A stretch of DNA of 64,000 nt from Anticarsia gemmatalis (GCF_050436995.1 NC_134771.1:5745501-5809500), one strand, 5' to 3'; positions 50,901 to 61,639 are shown, numbered from the stretch's first letter. Notes: generated by a model not told the origin, from the letters alone. Made by a program: numbers and translations.

Positions 50901-53900
50901 ATTAACACATAAGGTATTTTTCTCACAAAAAATGTTTGTAGTCGGACATAAGTTAGTCATTTATAATAGAGCTGATAAATTAGGTATTTCCGTATAATTT
51001 TATTTGTTTGTTCGCTACTGTATCTCAGAATTTATCAAAAATAATCGGTGATTCAAATCACAGAGGAAAAACTATAAATAACGATGACTTTTAATTCCGC
51101 GTAATTGATTAGAACTATAAAAATAATAGATAATTATAAGCGGAAATCAAATACAAACCTATTTTTGTAGAAAATATGTGTATCTACACTATACTATGTA
51201 TGTCAGAATATAGCAACAAGTCGCTACGCAAAAGGCGAAACATAAATATAAAAAACTAGCTTTTAACCGCGACTTCGTCCGCCACCTGAATTTTCCCATG
51301 GGAATGCGTCATTTTCCCGGGGTAAAAAGTAGCCTATGTCCTTTCTCGGGTATCATACATCTCCATACCAAATTTCATGCAAATTGGTTAAGTAGTTTAG
51401 GCGTGATTGAGTAACAGACAGACAGACAGAGTTACTTTCGCATTTATAATATTAGTATGGATGTTTGGAAGGTGTGTGTGAGATGGAAAGAACTTATAGC
51501 ATCTCACTATAAACGTAGTTTTCTACCATTATTGAACTAGTTATCGAAGTTTCGTATAGTATCAAGATGTAATATGAAGAATTGTATTATGGAAATGATG
51601 AAAAAAGCGGTCATTTTTTACGCGATACGATAGTTTTAGGACTCTTAGGTCGATAAAATAATGCAAAATCTTTGCTTTTAAAAGACATTGAAGTATAGAT
51701 TATATTATTTTATCGAGATTACTTTTAATATCGAATTGCTGGAAATTATTAACGAACAGTTATCTAATCGGAACCTTGGCAAAGTAGGAATTTATTTTAT
51801 CAAAATATAAGGTCGTTATATTAGGTCGGGGAAAAAGTCTTTCCGCATTATGATATGTATGAACATGTCATAAAATCTTTTCTCTACACAAAAAAGCTCG
51901 ATAATTGGGTACCTCACGAGCTCACTGAAAGAAACCTAATGAACCGTGTACTCATTTGTGATTCTTGAAACCAAAGAGATTTTATTATAAGTTCATACAT
52001 ACTATAATGCGAAAAGACTTTTTCCCCGACCTGATATGTTCAAGAAAGAATGAAAAAATACCCGAAAATTCTCATTTTTTCTTTAACATTATCCCCTTTT
52101 AACAATATTTTACATCACTCCTATTAGTTTTGATGTTATTAAGCCTATAGTCTGCCTCACTAAATGGACTATTCAACACAAAAATATTGTTTTAATCCGA
52201 ACTAGTAGTTGTCGAGATAAGCGCGTTAAATCAAACAAATGTTTCCTGTAAAGCGGCTTGTTGCTATATTCAGACGCGTAAAGATAAATGGAGATTTAGT
52301 AGGATGTAGTAAGGGATTTTGTTTTATTAGTTGACTTCTTATGAGATTATAACTTATCGAATTATTTACTTTTTATCTTTCCGTTTACTATTTATAAGAT
52401 TATATTATTATGGATATTAAAAGGGTGTTCCCCGTGTCTTTTATTATATTAATATTTTGTTATCGCGGCCTACTTTTGTTATTGTATAAAATTATATTAC
52501 TGAACTACTTTTTGCAGTTTGATTATTTTTATTTTATGACTAAGATTTTGTCGTTTTATTGGACGAATTTGACGGTGACATCGGAACTTAGGTCGTAAGC
52601 AATCGAATTTGAATAGAAAAAATATTCTTAATAGCAAATAACATTTCAAAACTTTGTCCTGATTTGAAAAGCTGCCGCAAAACCTTAACTATTTATCATT
52701 GCCAAAAATGTTATCTTTACTTTGTTAAATGTCTCGAAATAAATAAAATTTAAGTGTCTTCGATTTCAAAGTAGCTTTACCATATCTATTCAAATAAAAC
52801 TGTCAAATTATTCAACCAAAATACCTCTTTCTTTATAACAATACATACAAACAAAAATGGTCCCGTTTTTCCCCTTTTTTTTGTCCTTCTTCTTGGAGGC
52901 ACTTACCTGGAGTTCCAGACTGAACTGGGTGCCGATCGGGCAGCGCCTCTCCACCTTGTTGCCGAAGACACACTGGTAGAACTTATTGCAGTAGTACTCG
53001 TGAGGGAGAAGCCAGTGAATGGACCAGTCAGCTGGGCAGCCATTTGGCAGCGCATCAAAGTCCCCAATGTCCTCTGAGGTCTCGTTCGAGACGGACTCTT
53101 CTTCCGAAGATTCCTCGATTTCGCAGGTGCGGTCAACGTTAGCGGCATGGTCGCATTGCTACAAGGAAATCACTTTAATTGTAATTCACTGGTTTTATAT
53201 AAGTTTATTTTTTTATCCTATGGTTAGTGGTTAACAAAGTGTCAAAGTTTTTAGGCAACTCTTGGCGTGGTCATTAGATGGCTGACCGCACAGTGGTATT
53301 TGAACTTACTGAGCATCTCCGTGCTTTTGAAGACACGTATAAAACGGTCCTCGTGGTCTACTAATATAACAGTCGTTAAAACATATCAAAGATCTTGCGA
53401 GCTTAAACAATTTACACTGAAGTTGACCACTATCCATACGATGAAATATTATTAAAAAAATCTTTAGTAGGGTCAATTGATCGTAACTTACCTCAATGAC
53501 AAGACTGAACAACGTTCCGCTGGGGCATCTTCTCAAAACTTTGTCTCCATTGGTGCACTGGTAGTACTTTCTGCAAGATGTCTCATGGGGCAGCAGTTTA
53601 TGTACGCCGAAGTCTGCGGGACAGCCGTTGTCGAGGTAATCGCAGTCTTCTGTCGTAGCTTGAGTGGGGGCAGCGGTTGGGGCAGCAGTGGGAGCAGCAG
53701 TGGGGGCAGCAGTAGGAGCAGCAGTTGGGGCCGCGGTAGGAGCAGCAGTTGGGGCAGCGGTTGGGGCTGCGGTAGGAGCAGCGGTTGGGGCCGCAGTGGG
53801 GGCAGCAGTGGGAGCAGCTGTGGGGGCAGCAGTAGGAGCAGCAGTGGGGGCAGCAGTAGGAGCAGCAGTGGGGGCAGAAGTAGGAGCAGCAGTGGGGGCA

Positions 53901-56101
53901 GCAGTAGGAGCAGCTGTTGGGGCAGCAGTAGGAGCAGCAGTTGGTGCCTCAGTTGGGGCTTGGGTTGGGGCTTGGGTTGGGGCTTGAGTTGGGGCTTGGG
54001 TTGGGGCTTGAGTTGGAGCCTGAGTTGGGGCGTCAGTTGGGGCCGGGGTTGTGGGGTACCCGGGTAATGTGCATCCTGATAAGTGTGGGCGCACGCACAC
54101 CTGCAAACAAAACGATATCATTAAAATCTCGTATAATTATGGTATCTATCAAATAGAGGATTTTTTGAATACGTTCAGTTGTTTCGGTTACGTTTTACTA
54201 ATATACAATGACATATAGTTTTACATAGTACGCCTGCGGAGGTATATCAAATATGCTATATATATCGCAGAAGACGTTTCGGACATCAAAATCTTTATTA
54301 ACATACCTGTTCAGTATTTGAGAACTCAAGGCCTCCTGGACAATCTGTGGGTAGAATGAACTTCTCTCCCCACTGACAGTAGTAGAACTTGGTGCAGTCG
54401 TACTCGTGTGGTAGCAGCAAATGCTCCACCATAGGACAGTCAGGGTGTGGTTCAGTTAGACGCCTCTCCGCCGCCTGACCCAGCGCTATAGCCGCCAGGA
54501 ATAAAAGGGTTTCTGCAAGGAAATATTTTAGGTTAAGTATATGGTGATTTTAACTGCACGTTTGGCGCAGTGGTTTAAGCAGACACCTCGCCGCAACAAC
54601 CGTAGCGCCGCGTGTGGTGGGTTCGAATCCCACCCGGGACAAATCTTTGTGTGATGAGCACGAGTATTTGTTGTTAATGTATCTATATAAGTATGTATTT
54701 AGAAGTACTCGTATATAAGTATGTTTATCAGTTATTTGGTTACCATAGTACAAGCTCTGCTTAGTTTGGAATCAAATGACCGTGTGTGAGTGGTCCAATG
54801 ATATTAATTAATTTATTTATTAATTTTCTTTCGTTTTGTTTGTTTTTAGTCGTCCAACTGCTGGCCAAGGATCTCCTCCCAAACGAGGGAAGGGTTAAGC
54901 CTTGAGTCCACTACGCTGGTTAAGCGTAGCGCTGCGGGTGGGGTCTGCCCTTAAGAATTTTTTCACGGTTTTAAAGATTTTCATCTAGAACGACATTTTT
55001 GGAAGGCCCACGTGTATTAAAAAATGACTGCGACATACTGTTTTTTAAGTCCCTTTTTATCTTAACTGGCCCCAGGCCTTATCACATACATAAAATCACG
55101 CCTGTTATCACGATCTAGGCAGAGTCGTAAGAAATACATTTGCAAATAACTGTGTTAGTCCCATGTAGGGGTGGCTAATAGGGGTCGAGCATATTGCCAT
55201 TTACAGGGCAATGTACCAAACTCCGGGCTACTTTTGAGAAACATTTTAGCATAAAGAAAATACCAATAGTACGTTGCCTGATCCCGGATTCGAACGTGGG
55301 ACCTTATGATCAGCAGACGGATACACTACCGACCAAGCCACAGAGGCGTACGTAAAATATTTAAAAAAGTATTCATCGATCAAGTTAATTACGGAAAAAA
55401 TGGCGCATTCGTAAATGAATTTAGCATAAACAAAAACACTAGGCTTAAATTGATTAGATTCTGGAAACATGAAATCCGTTGGAAGGATATTTGTTATCAT
55501 ATCAGCAAATGATTCATTAAATTTGTTATCTTTCATTGCTAGATTATTTGATTTAGCTTCCTTAATTGAATTGGGTAATATTTTTCAAAATTGCATGTTG
55601 TACAATGCATAAAATGTTAACATAAAATGAAGCATTATTCCCAGAATGGAGAGACCAAATAACTTGGTACGATCCTTACAAACTTCCCTTGCTTCATATT
55701 AATAATATAATTTTCTTCGCTATCTTTCAAAACCAAGTGACATTATTTTTAATTATCGTCGATTTTTTTACGGCAAATTGTAATAAATAAGAAGCATAGA
55801 AGGTGCTCTTAATATAGCAACAAAATAGTACAATGAGAGAATGAACATAGACCTGATATCACATTAGCTAATCTATCTCAAACAAAGCAAATAAAGTTGT
55901 AAGAAATCTCGAATATACAAGTAACTACATAAGTCAGTCCATTCACGGTACAAAAAAGTCAAAATATTTTGAAAGCATTCGGAAAATCACGGCCTGAAGT
56001 TAAAATCACGGTCAAATCTCGAAAATCACGGTCAAAAGTTGAAAATCACGGTCAAAACTCGTAAGATCACGTAAAATCATATAAAATTACTTACTAAACA
56101 T
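44911..56101 (-). CDS. Secreted peritrophin-like protein with five chitin-binding (CBM14) domains
   Basis: Minus-strand exons are 56101-56095, 54512-54307, 54100-53492, 53158-52907, 47849-47592 and 45603-44911 (7, 206, 609, 252, 258 and 693 nt), giving 674 aa. Exon 1 codes only ATG TTT A. The signal peptide is MFKTLLFLAAIALGQA. Five peritrophin-A (CBM14) domains start at Cys28, Cys231, Cys315, Cys402 and Cys588, with spacing near 13/15-5-9/11-12-7/9 and the aromatic cores KFYYC, KYYQC, KFYQC, KYYSC and KYWVC. These domains bind chitin through aromatic residues. After domain 1 comes a linker of about 130 residues built of APT tetrads, likely O-glycosylated. After domain 4 comes an acidic linker of four 24-residue repeats (DDSKPVEVSSEEDD core). 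All introns after the first are phase 0 and cut the last four domains and domain 1 at the same point, just before the fifth Cys. The likely place of action is the midgut peritrophic matrix or another chitinous matrix. The fifth domain has two extra cysteines. Confidence 0.93.
45230..45520 (-). repeat. 72-bp coding tandem repeat (acidic linker)
   Basis: Four copies encoding DDSKPVEVSSEEDDPVNDDS-type units of 24 aa, in frame within the last exon of the CBM14 gene. The opposite strand is also open, but that is a consequence of composition. Confidence 0.85.
46116..46435 (+). mobile_element. SINE (family S5), near full length, in the CBM14 gene intron
   Basis: AACCCATTAATGTCCCACTG start, CACGATGTTTTCCTTCACCG middle, and CACTTGCGTGGGAGGTGCCA tRNA-like end. 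Related to 58057 and 59198. Confidence 0.75.
46947..47205 (-). mobile_element. 5S-like SINE (S1)
   Basis: TTCTTATCGTTAGTCGTTAG to GGTGAGCGCAACTGG, inverted, lying in sense with the gene's transcription. Confidence 0.84.
47357..47510 (-). mobile_element. tRNA-derived SINE (S3)
   Basis: GACAACTCCCGCACTAAGAA to CGTGTGGGAATCGAAACCC; the A-box end is lost. Confidence 0.78.
47860..49505. other. AT-rich intron sequence
   Basis: Part of the 5 kb intron between the 52907-53158 and 47592-47849 exons. No exon, RNA gene or clear repeat seen. Confidence 0.5.
49506..49725 (-). mobile_element. Lep1-like Helitron (H1), internally deleted
   Basis: CTAGCTGACCCGCGCAACTT to TTAGTATAGA, lacking the GATTAGCGCGTTC segment. 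Confidence 0.84.
49726..51255. other. AT-rich intron sequence with decayed Helitron pieces
   Basis: ACTAGCTATTTCAGTGTCAC (50447) and CTATTATAAGTGCTAAGTTT (50673-50820) resemble worn Helitron ends. Otherwise nothing recognised. Confidence 0.4.
51256..51463 (-). mobile_element. Helitron-like element (H2)
   Basis: CTAGCTTTTAACCGCGACTT start, CCCGGGGTAAAAAGTAGCCT, CAGACAGACAGAGTTACTTT and the ATTTATAATATTAGTATGGA end; inverted counterpart of 25902. Confidence 0.8.
51821..52034. mobile_element. Mariner-derived palindromic MITE (M1)
   Basis: TTAGGTCGGGGAAAAAGTCT to TTTTTCCCCGACCTGA. Confidence 0.87.
52085..52245 (-). repeat. Degenerate Lep1-like Helitron fragment
   Basis: AAGCCTATAGTCTGCCTCAC and GAACTAGTAGTTGTCGAGAT correspond to the H1 body; both ends lost. 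Confidence 0.5.
53218..53442 (+). mobile_element. 5S-like SINE (S1) with inverted tip
   Basis: Starts with the S1 3' end inverted (TATGGTTAGTGGTTAACAAA), then a forward copy with GATGGCTGACCGCACAGTGG. Lies in the intron between the second and third CBM14 exons. Confidence 0.7.
53660..54050 (-). repeat. 12-bp/24-bp coding minisatellite (Ala-Pro-Thr linker)
   Basis: Tetrapeptide units APTA and APTQ, about 30 tandem copies in frame. Variants alternate GCTGCCCCAACT and GCTGCTCCTACC-like 12-mers with a 24-bp higher period. Expected to be length-polymorphic. Confidence 0.88.
54550..54805 (+). mobile_element. tRNA-derived SINE (family S4) in the CBM14 gene intron 1
   Basis: TTTGGCGCAGTGGTTTAAGC A box, GGTGGGTTCGAATCCCACCC B box, AGCTCTGCTTAGTTTGGAAT tail. 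It begins about 37 nt upstream of the exon 2 acceptor. Confidence 0.85.
55982..56072. repeat. Short tandem repeat AAAATCACGGTCAAA in intron 1
   Basis: About four units of 19-21 bp containing AAAATCACGG(T)C, directly downstream of the micro-exon donor on the minus strand. Confidence 0.8.
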
Positions 56102-56155
56102 TATCAGTTCACTCAAAGAGTTTATGCACTTCTGTATATATGAACACTTTTATTC

Positions 56156-56192
56156 ACTGAATAACTTTGAATTGTGAATCGAGCGAATTATA
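56156..56192 (-). promoter_or_regulatory. Core promoter of the CBM14 gene: TATA-like box plus Inr
   Basis: On the minus strand TATAAT (56192-56187) is followed about 33 nt later by TCAGT (56160-56156; +1 A at 56158). The 57-nt leader then reaches ATG TTT A|GTAAGT at 56101-56095. The agreement of TATA, Inr, short leader and a perfect donor supports the micro-exon start of this gene. Confidence 0.6.
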
Positions 56193-56361
56193 ATATATAG
56201 CCATAATTTTGCGATAATCATGATAATTGTTGATTAATTCATTATTTCACGATTTATCTTTTGGGTACCGTAGAAATTAATAACATAACGTGACGTCATA
56301 CTCATTGCGTTATTCTATGCAAGTATAACTACACTCTCTTAGTTACAGCGAATCTATACTA

Positions 56362-56625
56362 TCTATACTAATATTATAAAGCTGAAGAGTTTCTTTGTTT
56401 GTTTGTTTGTTTGTTTGTTTGAACGCGCTAATCTCAGGAAATACTGGTCCAATTTGAAAAATTCTTTCAGTGTTAGATAGCCCGTTTATCGAGGAAGGTT
56501 ATAGGCTATATAACATCACGCTATGGTCATTAGGAGCGGAGTAGCAATGAAAAATGTTACAAAAAAGGGGAAAATTTTGACTCATTCTCTTAGGTGACGC
56601 AAGCGAAGTTGCGCGGGTCAGCTAG
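56362..56625 (+). mobile_element. Lep1-like Helitron (H1)
   Basis: TCTATACTAATATTATAAAG to GTTGCGCGGGTCAGCTAG, preceded by a partial duplicate TCTATACTA at 56353. Lies about 200 bp upstream of the CBM14 gene promoter. Confidence 0.87.
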
Positions 56626-56665
56626 TTTTTAGATAATTCTTCAATAAGTTTTCTTTAACAACCAC

Positions 56666-57000
56666 GCAGATCGATCTCTGCTACTGCTGTAGAGCTACGC
56701 TTACCGAGGTTGTTCTGTGGATGTAGTGACCGACATGTTATACATTCCGAGTTCCTCAGTGCTTCGAAATGCACATTAATTCATGGGTCCTGGCTGTTAT
56801 TTTCAAAGATCTTTTACAGTCGTTACCAGTAGTCAGAAGCTTGAGTCTGACAACCAGTCTTACTGATTGGTATTGGGTTATAGCCCTGGTAACTGGGCTG
56901 TGAATCCGAAATACAGTCGCTCCATGTAAAATACTAATTCAGCTCCATCCGGTGAGACTGGAAGCCGACTCCAACATAGTTGGAAGATAGGTTAAGCTGA
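56666..57000 (+). mobile_element. 5S-like SINE (S2)
   Basis: TAGAGCTACGCTTACCGAGG, diverged GGATGTAGTGACC, AAGCTTGAGTCTGACAACCA, CTGGAAGCCGACTCCAACAT. Confidence 0.78.
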
Positions 57001-57235
57001 TTGTTCTTCAATCAGACTTTCTGGCGACCAGTGTCATTGAAACTAGACAACTATGCAGGACTTTGTTTAAATGACCAAGTGTGAGCACAATACACAGGTA
57101 CATTCTATTACTACACTCTCATAACCCGGTGGAACGGATTACCGACACGACCAGTGAAAGCTCATGGGGATAGACAGAGACCCGAGCACGCCATTTGCTT
57201 ACGCTACGAGCCTTACAAACTTAAATAAAATAAAA

Positions 57236-57605
57236 TAAATTTTATTGGACAACTCACACACGGTCATTTGATTCCAAACTAAGCAGAGCTTGTACTATGG
57301 TATCTAAATAACTGACAGACATACTTATATACTTCTGAATACATACTTAAATAATTAATTAATTAACTAAGTAAACTAAATTAGTAAAATAATTTAGTAT
57401 AATATTTTAATAATGTTAATAGTTCTTATAGTTTAATTTACTGTTAAATTAATGTATACTTAAATAAATATATTGACATCCAGGCTCAGTACAAATGATC
57501 GTGCTCATCGCACAAAGATTTGTCCCGGTCGGATTTCGAGCCTACCACACGCGGCGCTACAGTTATTGCGGCGAGGTGACCACGTTAACCACTTTGCTTC
57601 ATTCA
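57236..57605 (-). mobile_element. tRNA-derived SINE (S4), inverted, with AT-rich insertion
   Basis: GGACAACTCACACACGGTCA at one end and CACGCGGCGCTACAG / GTTAACCACTTTGC at the other. About 100 bp of AT-rich DNA (57350-57460) is inserted. Confidence 0.75.
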
Positions 57606-58056
57606 CATCCATACGTCATCTCATACAGGAATTCTTAACCCTTAAAAAAATCTTTATTGATACAGAACCCAGTTTTTTAATTAATTAAACAAAAGCTATC
57701 GTCAGTGTTTCATTATCAGCGGAAGTCGGTAGGTCGTTTGCGACTAATATTCTACGTATAGACAACAATCTGTGACATTATCTTATGTATAAGGAATGCG
57801 CGTAACATTACGAAAATAGTTGGGGAAAAAGGGGTATTCTAAGGCTTGACCTTTTTAACCCCCAAAACAAAAATAAGATTGTTATAAGTTTAACGTGTCT
57901 GTGTGTGTGTCTGTCTGTGGCATCATAGCTCCCGAACGGATGCAGTGATTTCGATTTAGTTTCAAATAGCTTTGTATGGGGAGCAAGTTGGTGATGGGAA
58001 AATTAGAATGGCTTTACCTTACCAGCCAATCTATAAAAAGTAAAAAAAAAAAATTA

Positions 58057-58375
58057 ACCCATTAACGTCCCACTGCTGGGCAAGGGTCTCCTCCCGTAAT
58101 GAGGGAAAGGTTAGGCCTTGAGTCCACCACGCTGGCCAAGTGCGGGTTGAAGACTTAGCATGCCCTCAATAAATGTATTAAACAAATAGGCATGCAAGGT
58201 TTCCTCACGATGTTTTTCTTCACCGTTGGAGCATGTGACAATTACAAATACACACATAACTTGGAAAAGTCATTGTTGTGTTGCCTCGAGTTCAAACCTG
58301 CGACCACTTGCATAGGAGATGTCAACTTATACCATTCGGCTGTCACTGCAATCATCAATCATCAAATTACCTTTA
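58057..58375 (+). mobile_element. SINE (S5)
   Basis: AACCCATTAACGTCCCACTG to CACTTGCATAGGAGATGTCA. Confidence 0.75.
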
Positions 58376-58527
58376 CCATTATAGAAATTACTTTACCGTT
58401 CAACCAAATATAATAAACCTATCAAAATACTGACTAAACGGTTGCAATGTGCTTACAGTCACGTCGTCATACTACACACAGTGATAAATGCATAAATTAT
58501 TTAATTTTAATTTAAAACCCAGAACTA

Positions 58528-58805
58528 TCACTCCTTCTTCTTATCGCATAGTTAGTGGTCAACCAGGCGTCAAAGTTGTTCAACATCAAAATCAAATCAT
58601 TTAGTCGTTACAATTACTGAATCTACCACTAGCTCGGAAAGGGGGTAGGGCCTTATGAGAAAAACTAGCAAGAAACACGCCCGAAACGGCTTTTTAAGTG
58701 CCCTCCGAAGCACGGAGACGCCCAGCTCAAATACCAGTATGCGGTCACCCATCTATGGAAACCGCACCATGGTTTGCTTAACCCACAGATCGCTTACCGA
58801 CTGGT
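58528..58805 (-). mobile_element. 5S-like SINE (S1) interrupted by another repeat
   Basis: S1 flanks (GCATAGTTAGTGGTCAACCA ... CCCTCCGAAGCACGGAGACG) separated by about 95 bp of the CCACTAGCTCGGAAAG repeat, so the latter inserted later or replaced the middle. Confidence 0.72.
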
Positions 58806-58902
58806 GACACAAAATACAGCCAGATCCGACATATTTGTAGATCGCACAATTAATTGTACTGCATGGGAGTCGAACCCACCACTGTTATTACTTTACTTGA
58901 TT

Positions 58903-59108
58903 GCCTCCCTGGCGCAGTGGTTTAGGTCGCCACGCCAAAACCATTGCGTCCGGAGGTCGTGGGTTCGATTCCCACACGGGACAAATTTTGTGCGATCCAC
59001 AAATAATTGTTTCGGGTCTGGTCGTGCTTTGTGTCGGTTGTTTGTATGTTTGTAAAAGCCCCCGCGGCACAACAGCAATTCGTAGTGCGAAAGTTGTCTT
59101 AAAAAAAA
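58903..59108 (+). mobile_element. tRNA-derived SINE (S3), best preserved copy
   Basis: GCCTCCCTGGCGCAGTGGTT, GTCGTGGGTTCGATTCCCAC, TTTGTATGTTTGTAAAAGCC, ending GTTGTCTTAAAAAAAAA (A-rich 3' tail). Confidence 0.88.
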
Positions 59109-59197
59109 ACCAAATAAAAAAAATCTTATTAATGAAAATAGTAAAAAATAGGTCTTAAACATATTGTTATGGTTGAATTATAAATAAAATAAATTTA

Positions 59198-59560
59198 ACC
59201 CATTACTGTCCCACTGGGGACCAAGGGATCCTGTTATGACGGAGGTTTAGGCCTCGAGTCCATCACGTCCAAGTGCGGGTTAGGTACTTTGCATACCTTC
59301 AACAACTTGATAATCTACATATCTATCTATCTATATATGTATATAAAACACAAAGGTGACTGACTGCCGGACATAGCGATCTATCAACGCACAGACCAAA
59401 CTCTCTCGACGGTTCGGGCTGAAAGCCATGCAGACGTAGATGTTATAACAAGCTAAGGAAAGATTTTGATAAATTCTACCCCCAAGGGGATAAAATAGGG
59501 GATGGAAGTTTGTATAAATATTCTTAGATTTTCTTCTGACTGAACTAAAATTAACCAAGA
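59198..59560 (+). repeat. S5 SINE fragment followed by GGGATAAAATAGG repeat
   Basis: AACCCATTACTGTCCCACTG (59198-59310), then the repeat shared with 19540-19700 (59340-59560). Confidence 0.55.
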
Positions 59561-59579
59561 TTCACAAATATGATAATTT

Positions 59580-61075
59580 TCCAGGTATTTCTCATGATGA
59601 AGACTTAAATTGTTAGAATTTTCCCGGTAAATTCCTTGACGAAGACTTCATTTGGTAGAATTTTCCGCGTTTTTTTCATGACGAAGTCTACAATTGGTAG
59701 AATTTTCCACTTATTTCTCATGACGAAGACTTCAATTGGTAGAATTTTCCAGCCATATTCCATGATGAAGACGTTAATTGGTAGAATTTTCCCGGTAAAT
59801 CCCTTGATGAAGACTTCATTTGGTAGAATTTTCTCGGTATATTCCATAATGAAAACTTCAATTGGTAGAATTTTCCACTCATTTCTCGTGATGAATACTT
59901 CAATTGGTAGAATTTTCCACTGATTTCTCATGACGAGGACTTCAATTGGTAGAATTTTCCACTGATTTCTCATGACGAAGACTTCAATTGGTAGAATTTT
60001 CCACTGATTTCTCATGACGAAGACTTCAATTGGTAGAATTTTCCACTGATTTCTCTGATGAAAACTTCATTTGGTAGAATTTTCCAGGCTGAAGACGTCA
60101 GTCGGTAGAATTTTCCACTGATTTCTTATGATGAGGACTTCATTTGGTAGAATTTTCCATGATGAAGACTTCAATTGGCAGAATTTTCCACTGATTTCTC
60201 ATGATGAAGACTTCAATTGGTAGAATTTTCCACTGATTTCTCATGACGGATTCTTCAGTTGGTAGAATTTTCCACCGATTTCTCATGATGGAAACTTCAA
60301 TTGGTAGAATTTTCCACCGATTTCTCATGATGAAGACGTCAATTGGTAGAATTTTCACTGATTTCTCTGATGGAAACTTCATTTGGTAGAATTTTCCAGG
60401 ATGAAGACGTCAATTGGTAGAATATTCCACTGATTTCTTATGATGAAGACTTCAATTGGTAGAGTTTTCCACCGATTTCTCATGATGACGACTTCAATTG
60501 GTTGAATTTTCCACTGATTTCTCATAATGAAGACCTCAATTGGTAGAATTTTCCCGCCATATTCCATGATGAAGACGTTAATTGGTAGAATTTTCCATGA
60601 TGAAGACTTCATTTGGTAGAATTTTCCATGATGAAGACTTCATTTGGTAGAATTTTCCCAGTGAATTCCATGATGATGACTTCAATTGGTAGAATTTTCC
60701 ACGGACTGCTCATGATGAAGACGTCAATTGGTAGAATTTTCCACGGATTTCTCATGATGAATTCTTCAATTGGTAGAATTTTACACCTATTTCTCTTGAT
60801 GAAGACGTCATCTGGTAGAATTTTCCAGGATGAAGACTTCAAGCGGTAGAATTTTCCCCATAATTTTCGTGATGAAGTCTTCAATTGGTAGAATTTTCTA
60901 CGTATTATTCATAACGAATACTTCAATCGGTAGAATTTCCCCCGTATTTTTCATGACTAAGACTTCAATTGCTAGATTTTCCACTTGTTTTTCATGACGA
61001 GGACTTCAATTGGTAGAATTTTCCACTGATTTCTCATGATGAAGACGCCAAATGGTAGAATTTTCGACGTCTCGT
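59580..61075. repeat. 42-bp minisatellite array
   Basis: Tandem 42-bp units with core TTGGTAGAATTTTCC and CATGATGAAGACTTC, roughly 35 units with 31-bp deletion variants. Because 42 is divisible by three, long ORFs appear on both strands (minus: 14-aa units like WKILPIEVFIM). No start, splice or domain evidence supports a protein. Confidence 0.92.
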
Positions 61076-61630
61076 GCCAGGATTTTCCTTTTAGATTTCA
61101 TGATCAAGACGTTTCATGCTAGAATTTTCCATTTAGGTTTCGTGTAGAAGACGTCACGTGGTAGAATATCCATGGTAGATTTCATGAAATACGTCACATG
61201 GTAGAATTTGAGTGGTAGATTTCGTGATAAACACGTCACATGGTAGAATATTCCAGGTAGATTTAATGAAATACGTCACATGGTAGAATTTGAGTGGTAG
61301 ATTTCGTGATAAACACGTCACATGGTAGAATATTCCAGGTAGATTTAATGAAATACGTCACATGGTAGAATTTGAGTGGTAGATTTCGTGATAAACACGT
61401 CACATGGTAGAATATTCCAGGTAGATTTAATGAAATACGTCACATGGTAGAATTTGAGTGGTAGATTTCGTGATAAACACGTCACATGGTAGAATATTCC
61501 AGGTAGATTTAATGAAATACGTCACATGGTAGAATTTGAGTGGTAGATTTCGTGATAAACACGTCACATGGTAGAATATTCCAGGTAGATTTCACGACGA
61601 AGACGTCATATTGTAGAATTTTACTTTTAG
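61075..61630. repeat. 82-bp dimeric minisatellite derived from the 42-bp array
   Basis: Transition units (61075-61186), then five essentially identical 82-bp units beginning at 61187, 61269, 61351, 61433 and 61515. Each holds two half-units (about 42 and 40 bp) sharing GTCACATGGTAGAAT. Confidence 0.92.
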
Positions 61631-61639
61631 ATATCATGT

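Noticed and set aside
52410..52598. Short hydrophobic ORF
   Set aside because: AT-rich DNA readily gives Leu/Phe/Ile-rich frames; it is antisense within an intron and has no conserved feature.
53664..53987. Long plus-strand Gly-Ala-Val and Gly-Ser ORFs
   Set aside because: They are antisense shadows of the Ala-Pro-Thr minisatellite in the CBM14 gene.
59605..60884. Repeat proteins with 14-residue units as real genes
   Set aside because: Frame breaks follow unit deletions, both strands are open and no promoter or splice sites were seen; kept as a minisatellite with a finding.
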